Below are positions 43,906 to 55,683 of a DNA stretch of 64,000 nucleotides, piece after piece; position 1 is the first letter of the stretch, and every line of letters begins with the position of its first letter. The notes under the pieces are model-generated. The model did not search any database and was not told the DNA's origin. It saw only the letters and a program-made list of their open reading frames with translations. The stretch comes from Leptobrachium leishanense. Taxonomy: Eukaryota > Chordata > Amphibia > Anura > Megophryidae. The position numbers were made by a program, and so were the translations under genes. Where the stretch lies: positions 163,729,073-163,793,072 of the forward strand of contig CM019067.1 of NCBI GenBank assembly GCA_009667805.1. Reading direction: 5' to 3'.

Positions 43906-44945
43906 TATATAGAGATCAAATATAATCAGTTTTGATAGTGAACGGGTTAATTGCCAAGCTTTCTATTTAAAAAATGCCCATAGTTATGGGACATGCCAAA
44001 ATATTCCAAGCTGATCTATGCTACAATGCATTTTCTCTTTTAGATTTTTAAATGAACATTTAAACCATTGTTCTTATTTTTTCCACTCCAGATTGACAGA
44101 CTTTCATCTGAATTTATGTATTTTTTGACAATGTTCTAATCATTTTAGAACAGACATACAGCATCAAGCTGTCAAAAGTTCTCCACATTATGTTTCTCTA
44201 AGTACAAATGAAAGGAACGCAAAGCAGTTTAACCTGTACTACAGCACTTTGAAAATCATGTGTCAAAAAGTATATTGTTCTACAGAGCTCACCCTCATTT
44301 TGTGTAAATTCCCAATGAAGATGAGCCAGCAATAGCCATGGCAATCATCTGTAAATAACCTGGAGCAGACCAAATCTATTTAATTTTTTTTATACATTTT
44401 ATATGCGTTATGTTCAAAGATTATAATTAAGTTTTCGTTTTTAAAAACATTTAGAAGAATAAATATAATAATAATTTGGTAGCCTCTGCTTATATCTATG
44501 CCATTAGATGAAAAGAATAAATTGGCATATCGTAGCCATTGTTATTTTTATGCTTGCCATGCTAATATAATATAGAATATATGTTTTATTAACAAGTGGC
44601 TGGGATGTAGTTTGTTTTCTAAAATGATTTATAAACTCAAACAAGAATTGTTCTAAATGGAGAGTCAACTTGCAAAATATATGCTAAAATATTCCAGTTT
44701 GAAAAATGTCCAATACAGATAATAAATTTACATGGCAATTCTAAATAGTCAAGTATCACGTATTTATAGGCATTGAATTTTTATCTATTTTGTTATTAAA
44801 ATTGCATCTTATCCCTTAAAATCCATTATATTTGTTATCACCATCACATCATGGGACATATGAAGTGTCCTGTCTACCTAGACTTGGTATTTCAGCCCAG
44901 CACAGCTGTCATTAGCGATTGAGATGTTACATTTTCACATATGAA
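43906..44945. other. No recognised feature
   Basis: AT-rich unique sequence with no credible frame. Confidence 0.45.
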
Positions 44946-45040
44946 ATGTTCTCGAACCCAGGACATACTTGAAAACGAGAGAAATCTCAATGTATCCTTC
45001 CTGGTAAAATCCTTTATAAATAAAAATAAAATAAATAAAT
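44946..45040 (+). mobile_element. LINE 3'-tail remnant
   Basis: ATGTTCTCGAACCCAGGACA, GAAAACGAGAGAAATCTCAA and CCTTCCTGGTAAAATCC, then (ATAAA)n. Upstream of the shared tail it matches the LINE 3' UTR of 17.95 kb (ATGTTCTTGAACCCAGG) and not the SINE head, so this is a dead-on-arrival LINE copy truncated to its last 60 bp. Confidence 0.8.
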
Positions 45041-46980
45041 ATGATCCAGTCTGAAGAATAGATTGTTATGATAGAATTGTTCTGTGATTGGCTATTTATG
45101 GGTTAATTCTTTTTTTTTTTATTAATGCGATTCGCTCGTCTCTTCCCTTATGTATGAGACGACCAACAGTTAAGAAAAAATAATCTAGAATATTGCAATG
45201 CCTTGCAGGTACAGTAAGTAATGCAATGAATGGAAACCACAAAAGATTAAACAAATATATTCAATTCCCTTCACTCCCTCCTACTGGCGTAAGGACAGAG
45301 AAAAGATTTTTATCTCTGATCCATTTCCCTTAGCCTTGGAGTGAAGATTAGACATTATTGATGTTTTCACGGTGGTTTATATTGTAATTCTAAGCACAAG
45401 TGATGCAAATAGCAAGAATAAATACACATTAGGAAGCCTCCATGAGAAAAAAAAAAAAAAAAAACCCTGTACACATTACATCATGTTTAGCAAAAACATA
45501 AAGAAAATATAAAAAAAATACATATCATTGTATATTTTATTTTCACTGTTGGAAGGGTTGTATTCTTCTGAGGGGTTTTGTGTTATGTACGTTTAATGCA
45601 TGGTTATGTCAGCTGCTTAGAATTCTATATCTAACCAATGGAGATTTATAATAATAAAAAATAGCATGTCATAGTATGGCTACACTTCATATTAATGTAT
45701 AAAAAAACACAAGCCCAATTTAACCATAAGGGAAAATAAGAAAAAATATGAATACTGCTTCTCTGTTTGGAAAGATAACATGATTAATGTTGCCTTACTC
45801 ATATGAGAAGAATGTTAGTTTTAGGTTTAGATATTACTCTTTCCCTGCCGGCACCGAATTATTAAAGTGCCTATCTTAAAGTGAACCTGCCATCGATAAA
45901 ATGTGTGGATGACAAGATCCGCTTCGGGTCAGCATTATAAAATTGTAATCTTTACATTGTGCTAGTGAAAGCATTAACACATATACGGAAGAATTATAAC
46001 ACATGTTTATAAAACTTGTGCTGTTTTTATCCTTGGTACGGGTTGTATGTATAGCGAAGAGTGTAATATCCTACCTTAGCAGGGGCCACATTGCACAAAA
46101 GGCAATATACAATGTATCAGTAATGGGGTCGTTAACAAAGCAGCAATTTTGTGAAGAATTTCACGTTAAGTGAATTGTAAATTTTAAGGCACTTGACACA
46201 CTTATGAAAATGGAAAATGTAGTGATTTATTTTAAAATAGGTGGTGTCACTCTGTATTTAGGGAGAAAAAAAATCCAATTATTCAACAAACGGAAAAGTG
46301 AAACTTGAAAACATTATTTTAACCGAACAACACTTAAAAATAAATGATGGTCACTCTGCAGCTGCATCTCAGAAGGTTACAAGGCGTCTTTGCTACCGTG
46401 TAATTTACAACATTCAACAAAAGGAAATGTGCACACTTGATTCAGAAATTACACTGCAAGTGAAAACATGATTTCCAAACAAAATGCTATGTAAAATTAC
46501 TTAAAAAGGAAAATCAAATCCAAATTGGGGACAAGTATTGAAATAAATTGCAATATACCCCAATAAATTATTTTATTTTTCAACCTTAGATTCTTTTTTT
46601 TCCCCCCTATCACCACTATTTTTGCTTAAAAATTTGAAATGTGATTGTCACTTTTATGCTTTGAAATTAAACATTTAGGACGATTTCACAGAGCATCCTC
46701 ACATCTTCCTATAATGGTATAATGCATGGGTCTTTGTTGTGTTCTTTTCTAGCATTGGATGCATTCCTGTTTTATGCATGCAGCCTTGTGACTTGCCATC
46801 CTTTGAACCATAAACATAACGTTATTTGGACATCCACAACATATACAATCTCACTCTCTAAAGGCTAATTAAAAATATTGATCCAAAATGTCCATGATTA
46901 TTGATTTACAAAACACCATATATCACATCCTATGGCATCCTTTGCCCATTCTTCATATTATAGACCCGGCATATGTAGAT
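45041..46980. other. Long stretch without a recognised feature
   Basis: AT-rich, apparently single-copy; an A run lies at 45449-45464. No frames of note. Confidence 0.45.
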
Positions 46981-46984
46981 TCCA

Positions 46985-47640
46985 AGATGATGAGAGGCAT
47001 TACAGGTGTAGTATACACAGATCTTTATTGGATTGGAGATAAACTCAAACAATGTTTCAGTCCATAAGTGCCACGTTTGGGCCCCTCCATTACTCGGCAA
47101 TGTCTCCCTTGCTGGACGCTTGCCGACTGCCTTTTTATATTGCCAGCTCTCAAGGGAATAATGCAGTGGCCTGCAGGAAGCACATCGGTATGATGGAGGC
47201 TAATGGAAAGTGCTCGCCACTTTAAATGCCGGGATTGTCGTCTTGCCGGTGCCCTGTCTTAGTTTCCATTGCCCGAGAGAGTGTTTCTATTGTATTTATG
47301 TATATTTTTTTGGGCTTTTCTCTCCTCTGTCTGTTCTAACCTCTGTCTTACAATTAACCTTTCTAGCTCCTGACTCTGCCTTACAATATACTTTTCCTGG
47401 TTCCAGACTCTGGCTGATGATTAAGTCCTCTGTTTCATGACCTCGAATTGTACGACTATCCCCTCTGGTTTATGACTCTGGATTTTCCTGTGACTTTGTA
47501 TTCTCTATTCTTTTATCTAGTATTAGCTGTACACCGGCTATTCTGAAGACCGGCAGGTTTGATTTTGATGTTTCTGCATGTTGGGATCAGGTAGATGTGA
47601 TACTAAGACATTAATCATGGCACGATTAAGGCGTTATAGG
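46985..47640 (+). repeat. LTR-like repeat with a degenerate hammerhead-like motif upstream
   Basis: The segment 47467-47610 aligns with 5970-6145 (CCTCTGGTTTATGACTCTGG, GGGATCAGG, GTGATACTAAG). Upstream, the minus strand at 47035-47095 reads CTTATGGACTGAAACATTG and then CCAATAAAGATC, a layout like that after GAAAC in the hammerhead-like copies, but without a clear stem. The frame at 47210-47440 is chance. Confidence 0.4.
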
Positions 47641-48034
47641 CCGAAAAAAGTAGAGCAAGATCTTAGTCGCGCCCAAGACTTTGAGAACTTGTTCCCAACC
47701 AATGGCTCTGAATGCGGTCCGGCATTGAAAACCACTGGATTAGCTAGATGTTGAGCACTCTCGTGACATGCAACAGCTTACTTGAAACAGCTCCATATCA
47801 TGGGCTTAAGAGTTCAGTGGGTGCCCAGCGCTGACTGTAAGATTCAACATTTAAGATAAAACCATTCTTTAGCCAAATTAATAATGACTATAAATTGTTG
47901 ACTTTCAAAAAATATACATGCAGGCAGTAGGTAATATGTGCACATCAAATTACGACACGTACAATATTACACACAATGTGCCATCAACATTTCTTGTTTC
48001 AAAATAACATAGTGTATACTTATATACCTTGTAT
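47641..48034. other. No recognised feature
   Basis: Unique-looking sequence up to the target duplication of the next insertion. Confidence 0.4.
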
Positions 48035-48049
48035 CCAGTATTCATTTGT

Positions 48050-48588
48050 AAAAAATACAGAGATAGATCCCCCAGAGAATCACATTGGAAGGTCTCTTTT
48101 TGTCCTTCAAGCAACACATTGGATTTTGTTATTTTCATTTCTGTTTGAATGACGCTATAAAATGTAACCTAAAACATGCTTTAAATATCAGGAAGCGCAT
48201 TTGTGTGTATACACCAGGGGAGCTATACGCACTAGAGATGGATCCTCAACAGAAGAGACGTGCGATTAGTATAAGCTTCCTGCTGTTGCCATTTGTGATA
48301 TCAAGTGAGCACCTGTGGGTAAGCTGTTTCTATCATTACAAAGTATGTTGTTAATGAACACTTTATTGAGCAATGATTGTTTACATGTGATCGTCTGGGG
48401 TTTGTTCCTTTCTGCCTTTACCTGTATGTTTATATATATGTGTTCATTCTGTTATGTTATTTAGAGCACTGCACACTGAGGAAGGGGCTGTGTCCCCGAA
48501 ACGTTTGTGATTCTGTGTTTTTGTGAAATAATTTTGGTGGCACGAGTGCACCAGAACAGCAGCGCTGGAAGAGTTTTTTTTTATTTTC
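48050..48588 (+). mobile_element. Hammerhead-like non-autonomous retroelement, insertion 2
   Basis: A 539-bp segment lies between exact 15-bp repeats CCAGTATTCATTTGT (48035-48049, 48589-48603). At 48476-48502 it has CTGAGGA, one extra A, a 4-bp GGGG/CCCC stem with a 6-base loop, then GAAAC, matching the hammerhead conserved strings CUGANGA and GAAA. There is no terminal inverted repeat and no recognisable protein; the 89-codon frame at 48085-48354 has no domain. The 3' end is T-rich, unlike LINE tails. Confidence 0.75.
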
Positions 48589-48603
48589 CCAGTATTCATT
48601 TGT

Positions 48604-49967
48604 GATTGAAAAAAAGTATGGGAAGAGAATCTAAATGCAGTAACTGTAGAATGATCCATCCACTAAATGGAAAATAATTAACTTTTTTTTAGCAAGTCCC
48701 ATCTCATATGTAATCAGTATAGAAATCAATTCTGTGTAGGGTCCACCATCCTGGATCTTGCAAAAAATCACTTCAAGCCTCCATAAGATAGACTCGGCGA
48801 GTTCCATTAAAGAAGTCCAGCTCCTGTGACAGCCACATGAAATGGTCCAACAGGTCTATTCACGTTTGGCGCTTGTTAAACACGTCACTTCGCTGTGCAT
48901 TTCGTTCCTCCTCCAGGGGCTTTGTCTGATGCCAGAAATAATCCTGCTTCAGAGAGAAGGATTTTTTTTTCTCTTCTCCTCCTTCATTATATGTTGATGG
49001 TTGTTTTATCATGAAAATTGGACACCTTGCTATTCCCCTGGCATGTTTTACTTTATGCTGCATCATGTACTGTTTCCTGACATATCTTAAATGTGTCAGT
49101 GCTAAAAATAAAGAATAAAACAACTTCAGCCATAGGAATTTAAACAAGTTGGCAGCCTTACCTGCCATCAAGCATCTAAATAGGGTCTACGATTAAGTAA
49201 TGATTTCATCTAGGGGGTTATGTCATCAGACTCTAAGATTAAAAAATAATATTCAAGTTGCGTTGCACAGATTCTTTGATAATGTATCCTATTATCAAAG
49301 TGACAGGCATTGTTAAGAAACAGGCTGTGGAAGGAGAATCACTGATGTACAAACAGATCAGAGAAGAATACATATAAGCAATGTAAAGTCAAAAGAGAGC
49401 AGGAAGCAAATGAGTAGAAAGAGACAAGAAGGTGACCGGGACGCACAGGCAGATACAGGAGGATGTCAAGGGATCGGGGATTGTTTTATCCTCTCTGTAC
49501 ATGCATATGAAACCTTGGTGCTGATCAAATGCTTTGTCTAAAAATGCCATGCTTTTTTACTGTGTATATAGGATATCTCTATCTTGCTTTGTCTTTAATT
49601 ATACATTTTAATCCCCCTTTCCTGCTCTGCATGGAAAGTCATACCTATATAATATGGGACATGAGCTGAACTTGGTAAACAGGGGCTTCTCGTTATGCTG
49701 CAGATCATGAATGTACACATCACATTATGTGGTATTTAAATAGCATCAAGATATTCCACAGCACTTAACAATTGGGCAAATTCAGGTGCAGAGAGTTGTC
49801 AATATAGCAGGATGGATAAAGCCAAGCTGGGAAAAAAGGCAGAAATTTGTCAAGATAATTACTGAAAAATCAGTCCCGTCACATGCTCTACTCTCACTGC
49901 TCTTGAACAGCAATATTGACTATTATTATTCAGCTCTATTTCATGCCAAAAACGTACAAAAACATTT
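48604..49967. other. No recognised feature
   Basis: Unique-looking sequence. The 103-codon minus frame at 48860-49171 has a hydrophobic stretch near its start but no domain signature. Confidence 0.4.
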
Positions 49968-49969
49968 TA

Positions 49970-50779
49970 GGGGTTATTCAGAGAGCCAAACGGGCCCCAA
50001 AATTTTACCAAACGGTGAATTTCCCCGTACCGTGCAATTTTGTGGCCATTCGGCTATTCAAAACCTGCCAATTCGCCAAATACTGGTGAATTGCCAGCAA
50101 AATACAGGTGATCTTCGGCAGCAGTGAAATCCCCCATAGAGAAGCAATGGTTAACCGAACAGCAGTGAAATGTCAGTGAAATGCCCTGATGTTCGGTGGT
50201 TTCATTCGGCAGGTTTAATCAGGCGAATCCCATAGGGTTCAATGTTAAAATTATTTCTGTTTTTATCCCATATCTATTAAACCGTTCATTCTTTTAATTT
50301 GCAGCAAAAAGACTCTTCATTTATTTTATTGTTTAGGCATTTTTAAGGATTTTTTCGACAAGATTTGTTTTTCTGATATTTTTTTAATAATATTAATAGG
50401 ACCTTATATGTTAATTCCAGACATTTTCGTCCAGTATTTTTCTTGCAAATAGCGTTTAAAATGTAAAAAATGTTTTTTGTTTTTTTACCCCGTCTGTCGG
50501 ATTTTTCAGGTTTTTTTCCGGCAACTGGTCGACAGTATGTTTGGTGCATCGCTGGCTTTTTCGGACGCGCACAGTGGTTTTCAGAAGCATATCGAATCAT
50601 TTTGGCGGTTTTGCAGCGTTTTTTATTTTATTTTTAACTCCGGCAGTTTTGCAGAGGATTTTCCTTGCACTTCGTGGACCCCACGGTGAATGCTGAATTC
50701 GAGGTGCGGCGTACATAAGGGCGGGGTACGAAAAAACACCGAAATTCCAGTGGAATTTCAGTGCTCTTTGAATAACCCT
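49970..50779. mobile_element. Mariner-type MITE (long form)
   Basis: Left end GGGGTTATTCAGAGAGCC after TA; right end (reversed) CAGGGTTATTCAAAGAGCAC. The interior TAATCAGGCGAATCCCATAG is the reverse of the family block. It abuts the next MITE with no gap. Frames in its T-rich half are chance. Confidence 0.8.
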
Positions 50780-50911
50780 GGGCAATATTACAAAGCTGGT
50801 GCTAACTTAACCAGAGCTGTTGTAAACTTCCCAGAGCCATTATAGCCTATGGAGGTTTTCAGTTTACAACAACTCTGGTTAAGTTAGCACCAACATTGTA
50901 ATACGGCCCCC
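50780..50911. mobile_element. Palindromic MITE, GGGCnATATT family, copy 2
   Basis: Ends GGGCAATATTACAAAGCTGG and (reversed) GGGCCGTATTACAATGTTGG. The arms share GTGCTAACTTAACCAGAG. It aligns with 25084-25213 throughout (for example GAGCCATTATAG(C/T)CTATG). Confidence 0.82.
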
Positions 50912-51079
50912 TGTTTGTTATGTGCACTTTGAGTCCCATATATCCACACTCAACAACAGAGGTTCTTTTAGTTTATTTAAACAGCCATAAACAATTTATG
51001 CCAGCCTGCCAACCCCAAGACAAACCTCAAACCAAGCCATATACAAAGTGTCATACAATTTTTTCAGCTCAGAGACTAA

Positions 51080-51832
51080 CAGGGTTATTCAAAGAGATTG
51101 GAAAAGTCATCGCATGTCCAGTGACTTTTCTTTCTTCACACTTCGGGGCGATTCGGCAATTCCTAGTTCGCCGACCCTGCGGTGTATTCAGCAAGCACTG
51201 CAGGACCCCTGTAGTGCAGGGAATACTCGCCGCGAACCCTCAAAACACTCGCCGAACACTCACCGAATACTCACCGAAAACCCACAGAAACCGTCGCAAA
51301 ATCAAAAAAACTACTGAACGAAAATGTCTGGAATTTACATATAAGATCCAATGAATGATAATAAAAAGGTCTGTTACAGAAAAATGAAAAAACGATTTAA
51401 AAAAAAACAGAAAAAAAGATTTGACATAAAAATCCCAAAAAATGCCTAAAAGATCCAAAAAAATCTACAAATAGAGAGACTGCAAAATAAAATGATAAGT
51501 GGTTTATTAGATATTGGATTAAAACTAGAATATTTTTAACATTGAAGCCTATGGGATTCTCCTGAATAAACCTGTCGAATGAAACCACCGAACAGCAGGG
51601 CACTTCGGCAACTTTTCACTGCTGTTCGGTGTTCTCTGAATAGAGGAAACATTGCATCTCTATGGGGGATTTCACTGCCCTCGACCAGGCACTGTATGTG
51701 CAGGCAATTCGCCAACATTTGGCAAACTGCCTGCTCTCTGTATAGCCGAATGGCCAGGAAATGTAGCCGTACGCTGAATTTCAGTGTCCGGTTACATTTC
51801 GGGGCCAGATTGGCTCTCTCTGAACAACCCTG
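51080..51832. mobile_element. Mariner-type MITE (long form)
   Basis: Ends CAGGGTTATTCAAAGAGAT and (reversed) CAGGGTTGTTCAGAGAGAG; TA follows at 51833-51834. A subterminal GAAAAGTCATCGCATG/GTGACTTTTC hairpin and the interior TTTATTAGATATTGGATTAA place it with the copies at 11.1 and 53.2 kb. Confidence 0.85.
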
Positions 51833-51834
51833 TA

Positions 51835-52099
51835 CATGATGGGTTTATTTATACTCTGCAACAATTCTCATTTTGGGTGAAAGCATCATACAGAAAATTG
51901 TTAAAACCCAAAAAGTGGTAATTTCTGCTGTTGTTATAGTAGAGGCAATGTGGAATAAAGAGGGTCAAAATTAAGTAGTAGGACTTTGTACGATGGTGTA
52001 CTATCCTTGGAGTCTCTACAACTGAAATTTGCTGAGGTGCTGATATTGTCATGCGCCTCAGTATTAAAAATTCTGAAGGAGGATGCACCCCAGGGTCAT
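51835..52099. other. No recognised feature
   Basis: Unique-looking spacer; a 79-codon minus frame crosses it without a domain. Confidence 0.35.
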
Positions 52100-52244
52100 C
52101 ATAAAAACATAATAATTATATTTAAACATATTTAAAATGGATTGACGTTTCGATCACCTAGGGGTCTTTATTAAGATCTTGATAAAGACCCCTGGAGGAT
52201 TGAAACGTCAATCGTTTTAAATATGTTCAAATAAAGATTTTTAT
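52100..52244. repeat. Palindrome of two opposed hammerhead-like ends
   Basis: Arms of about 70 bp, starting TCATAAAAA at one side and ending TTTTTATGA at the other, meet near 52176. Each strand carries CTT(G/A)ATAAAGACCCCT, a short spacer, then TTGAAACGTCAAT or TCGAAACGTCAAT, followed outward by AAATATGTT. It is two copies of the motif-bearing end joined head to head. Confidence 0.85.
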
Positions 52245-53180
52245 GAGCAATATAGTAGTGTGTAAATATATACACATGCACAGTATATATCACACTCATT
52301 ACTATATTCGCAAATGTTGTGTATTTTTATATAAAAATATGATACAGTATATACATATATACACATTTTGTATACTTTTTAAACCTATGTTTTTTACAAG
52401 AAAAATAATCATAGATTTCCCTCTACTTGGAAAATAAAGCAAAATAAAATGTTTTAGGCAAAACTAAAATGTTGTAATTATTGCAAGGCACATAAAAAAA
52501 AGATTTGCACATAAGGACACAAGTTATGGCATGTGACATGGCATAGAAATGTATGATGACAGAAACAGCTCTGCCTTCCAAAGTGATGTGACAGATGGAG
52601 TTGGTCATCAAAAAGCTTAAACGTCTAAAATGCATTACCAAGCTCATAAAACTATACAAGAGTAGGGCAAACGGTACACAAAATAAGTGGCTCTTTGAAG
52701 GCTGCCACAAATGTTTAAAGCAGATTACAATGAGTAATTCCTTGTGATTATTATTTTCTCACTAAACTGAACTCATTCATTAAGAATGCTGACTTGCAGA
52801 AATCCAGTCTAAAATCTCTTAATTGAGAAAAATTATCACAAAAAAAGTTTGGCTTAATGTCTGCAATCTTATGTGTTTATATTTAGTTTTGTACATGTTT
52901 TGGTGACTCATTTCCAGTGTTCTCACTTCTTGTTGCTAAGCAGCTCTTTCTCCTTAAATATATAAATCTAGCTAGGGTTATGCAAGTTGAGCACTGAGGG
53001 TTACTTTCTACAATTAGGCATATCACAAGATGCTTCTCCTATCAGGTTACACATACACCGATCATAATACAATACTTCATGGAAACCGTGCGTTTAAAAA
53101 AGTCTTTACCTTCCACAAAATGTTTGTGGCTGCAAAGGAATAACTCCAATAGTGAAGTGGTTGTAAGACAACAGGACACA
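52245..53180. other. No recognised feature
   Basis: AT-rich unique-looking sequence; short TATACA runs near 52260-52370. Confidence 0.4.
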
Positions 53181-53182
53181 TA

Positions 53183-54095
53183 CAGGGTTATCCAAAGAGA
53201 TCCGAATTGCTTGAGAAAGGTAACCGAACGCTGAAAATCAGCGTTCGGTTGCATTTCCTGACCATTCGGCTATCCAGAGAGCAGGCAATTTGCCAAATCC
53301 TGGCGAATTGCCTGCACATACGGTGCCTGTTCGGTGCCTGTTCGAGGGCAGTGAAATCCCCATGAAAAAGCACTGCTTCGGCTATTCAGAGAATGAAAAC
53401 CAGCAGTGAAAGGTTCCCCTAATGCCCTGCCATTCGGTGGTTTAATTCGGCAAATTTATTCAGGAGAATCCCATAGGCTTCAATGTTAAAAATATTCCCG
53501 TTTTAATTCAATATCTAATAAACCGTTCATTATAAAATTCTGCAGCAAAAAGTCTCTTTATCTATAGATTTTTTAGGATACTTTAAGCATTTTTCAGATT
53601 TTTTTTTTTTTTTTAAAAGTCCGATTTTTTTTTTTTTTTTTTTTTCAGTTTACTTATTTTTTTTGTAACAGCCCTCTTTATTATCATTCCCTGGACCTCC
53701 TGTGAAAATTTCAGACATTTTCGCTCAGTAGTTTCTTCGCAAACAGCGTTTCTTTTTCCCAGATTCATACAAATGGTTTTTCTAATTTATTCACCTCCCT
53801 CTGTCTGCGTCACAGCTGCTTCGGCTCTGTGTGATTCGGCTCCTGTTCGGCTCATGTTCGGCTCCTGTTCGGCTTTTTCGAAGGTTAATCCAGATGTTTT
53901 TGCTTGTTTTCAGCGTGCATTCGGTTAGTTTTCGTCAGGTTTGCGGCAGCTTTTCCCTGCAATTCGGGGACCCTGTGGTGCTTGCTGAATACACCGCAGG
54001 GTCACCGAAATGCAATCGGCAAAAGGAACCGAATTGAAGAGAACGAAAAGTCACCGAACGTGCGGTGACTTTTCGAATCTCTTTGGATAACCCTG
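53183..54095. mobile_element. Mariner-type MITE (long form, best preserved)
   Basis: Ends CAGGGTTATCCAAAGAGAT and its exact complement, flanked by TA (53181-53182, 54096-54097). Both ends carry subterminal stems (GGTAACCGAACGCTG/CAGCGTTCGGTT; GAAAAGTCACCGAACGTG). Length 913 bp, no transposase. It serves as the reference copy for the family. Confidence 0.92.
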
Positions 54096-54302
54096 TATGT
54101 ATCAGAAATTCAGAGGCCAGGGCTTTACCACCCAAGTGTTGGTACTGGTGTACTATTGTGGAGTCATCAAGAAGGGGGATTGACACAGAAAAGTAGAGAT
54201 CGGATAGTGTTTCCGCTCATCTACTTTTCATTTACTGGAAGTATAGGTTATGGCACCATAGAGAAGGTAGTTAGATGGGGGTCCTTGTTCCACGGCCCCA
54301 AA

Positions 54303-54459
54303 AACAGCAATGTCATTAAAAAAGCTCCAATAAACCATGGTATTAAATAAAGTGGATTTATTCCGTCACCAGATATAAGAGGACAACGTTTCGACCAGAA
54401 TAGGTTTTTGTCATTTAATACCATGCTTTACTGGAGCTTTTTTACTGAAATTGCTGCTT
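54303..54459. repeat. Inverted repeat with hammerhead-like motif, next to Penelope-like sequence
   Basis: CAGCAATGTCATTAAAAAAG with CTCCAATAAACCATGG on the left pairs with CTGGAGCTTTTTTACTGAAA and GCTG on the right. Between them, the minus strand at 54378-54412 reads TGACAAAAACC, a loop, GGTCGAAACGTTGTCC. The motif is thus within about 70 bp of the endonuclease relic that follows. Confidence 0.8.
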
Positions 54460-55090
54460 TCATTTACTGGAGACATTTGTCATATTGTGCAACCATAAGT
54501 GGAATTGTGGTCACTATCCCAAAATTCTTTCATGAGGCACCAATGTTTTGTTATAAATGCCCTAAACATTTGAGAGATTGGTTGGTGAGGTCGGATCCTG
54601 TGAAATGCTAAGAGGAGACACTGGTTGGTAAATATCTGGGATGTGTAAGATGCCTGGGGTATGTCACTTGTGGGCACATAGTCCCGGGTACACATTGACA
54701 GCATCCACATACTGGCCGTAAGTATGCCATCAGTCATCATATTATGTGCACCACTGATCATGTGGTACATAGAATAATTTGTTCTTGAAGTTTGGCATAA
54801 ATTGGGAAGACGGAATTGACATTGTGAGACAGAATCAAGGGTCTTAGGTCGAGCATCAACATAGCCTTTAGGGATGGTCAATCTGAGAAACTGGTGGCCA
54901 AACATTCTTTGGAAGTGGACCACCAACTCTCGACACTAAGAGTCATGGCCAATGATCATGTGCCGATACCTCGCAGAGGTGGGAATCGTGGAAAGATATT
55001 GTTGCAATGGGAGGCAAAAAGCTTTTAGATCCTGGACACTGTTGCCCTTCGAAAATTTAACGAGAAATTACTGCTTTCTCTATTTCTACC
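54460..55090 (+). pseudogene. Penelope-like element, GIY-YIG endonuclease relic
   Basis: The plus strand carries the C-terminal part of a Penelope-like retroelement protein, which in intact elements joins a reverse transcriptase to a GIY-YIG nuclease that nicks the target. Seen in order: LRDWLVRSDPVKC (about 54568-54607), the Cys-rich CVRC and CGHI block, HPHTGRKYAISHHI near 54705, IGKTELTL near 54803 where the YIG Tyr codon is now a stop, VAKH near 54893, and RGGNRGKILLQWEA near 54980. Spacing and order fit Penelope/Neptune-type elements. At least three stops and a frame change break it, and the reverse transcriptase is missing, so it is an inactive fragment. The minus-strand frame at 54480-54926 is a shadow. 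Confidence 0.85.
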
Positions 55091-55302
55091 TAACAGATAA
55101 ATTATATTTAATAGTGTGTACAGGGATCTAGCGACTTTGTAAATAGGTTTTCAGATGATGTCACTAGCATGTTCCTGTAAAACTTGTGATTAGGAATGTT
55201 TTGCTTATACAGGATTGTTTTGTGTTACTATAGCTCAGCTCTAGACTTTGCAATAAAAGCTTAATAACATCAACTATGTAAGAACTTTATAGGAGCTTCA
55301 TT

Positions 55303-55545
55303 CATGCTAGCAGAATGCTAGGTTGTGTAGGGAGAGGTATTAGCAGTAGGAAAAAGGAAGTGCTCATGCCACTGCACAGAGCACTGGTGAGACCTCACTT
55401 GGAGTACTGTGTGCAGTACTGTAGACCGTATCTCCAGAAGGATATAGACATCTTAGAGAGAGTTCAGAGTAGGGCTACTAAAATGGTGTACAGCTTGAAG
55501 GAGAAAAGTTACCAGGAAAGGCTTAATGATCTTAACATGTATAGC
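55303..55545 (+). mobile_element. CR1-type LINE internal fragment
   Basis: The plus frame from 55315 gives MLGCVGRGISSRKKEVLMPL, RPHLEYCVQYC and LERVQSRATKMVYSLKEK, the same stretch as in the 36.9-37.7 kb copy. It starts at GCTAGCAGAATGCTA, where the inverted arm at 37970 ends, and stops at AACATGTATAG without the CR1 3' end, so both sides are broken. Confidence 0.9.
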
Positions 55546-55551
55546 TTTTTT

Positions 55552-55683
55552 TTTCACCGCACTTCGGGGACCCTGCAGTGAATGCTGAATTCACCGCAGG
55601 GTTAGCAAATCAGACTTGCTGAAGTGCAGCAAATCAGAGCACCAAAATGTTGGTGACATTTCGGTGCTCTCTGAAGAACCCTG
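55552..55683. mobile_element. Mariner-type MITE, right-end fragment
   Basis: CACTTCGGGGACCCTGCAGTG and, at the end, GGTGCTCTCTGAAGAACCCTG followed by TA. It is the right end of the CAGGG family; the left part is missing where CR1 sequence joins. Its TA is the first two bases of TAAGTGTGG of Tc1 copy B. Confidence 0.8.

Noticed and set aside
54480..54926. A 148-codon minus-strand frame
   Set aside because: The plus strand of this segment encodes recognisable Penelope-like endonuclease blocks, so the minus frame is a shadow.
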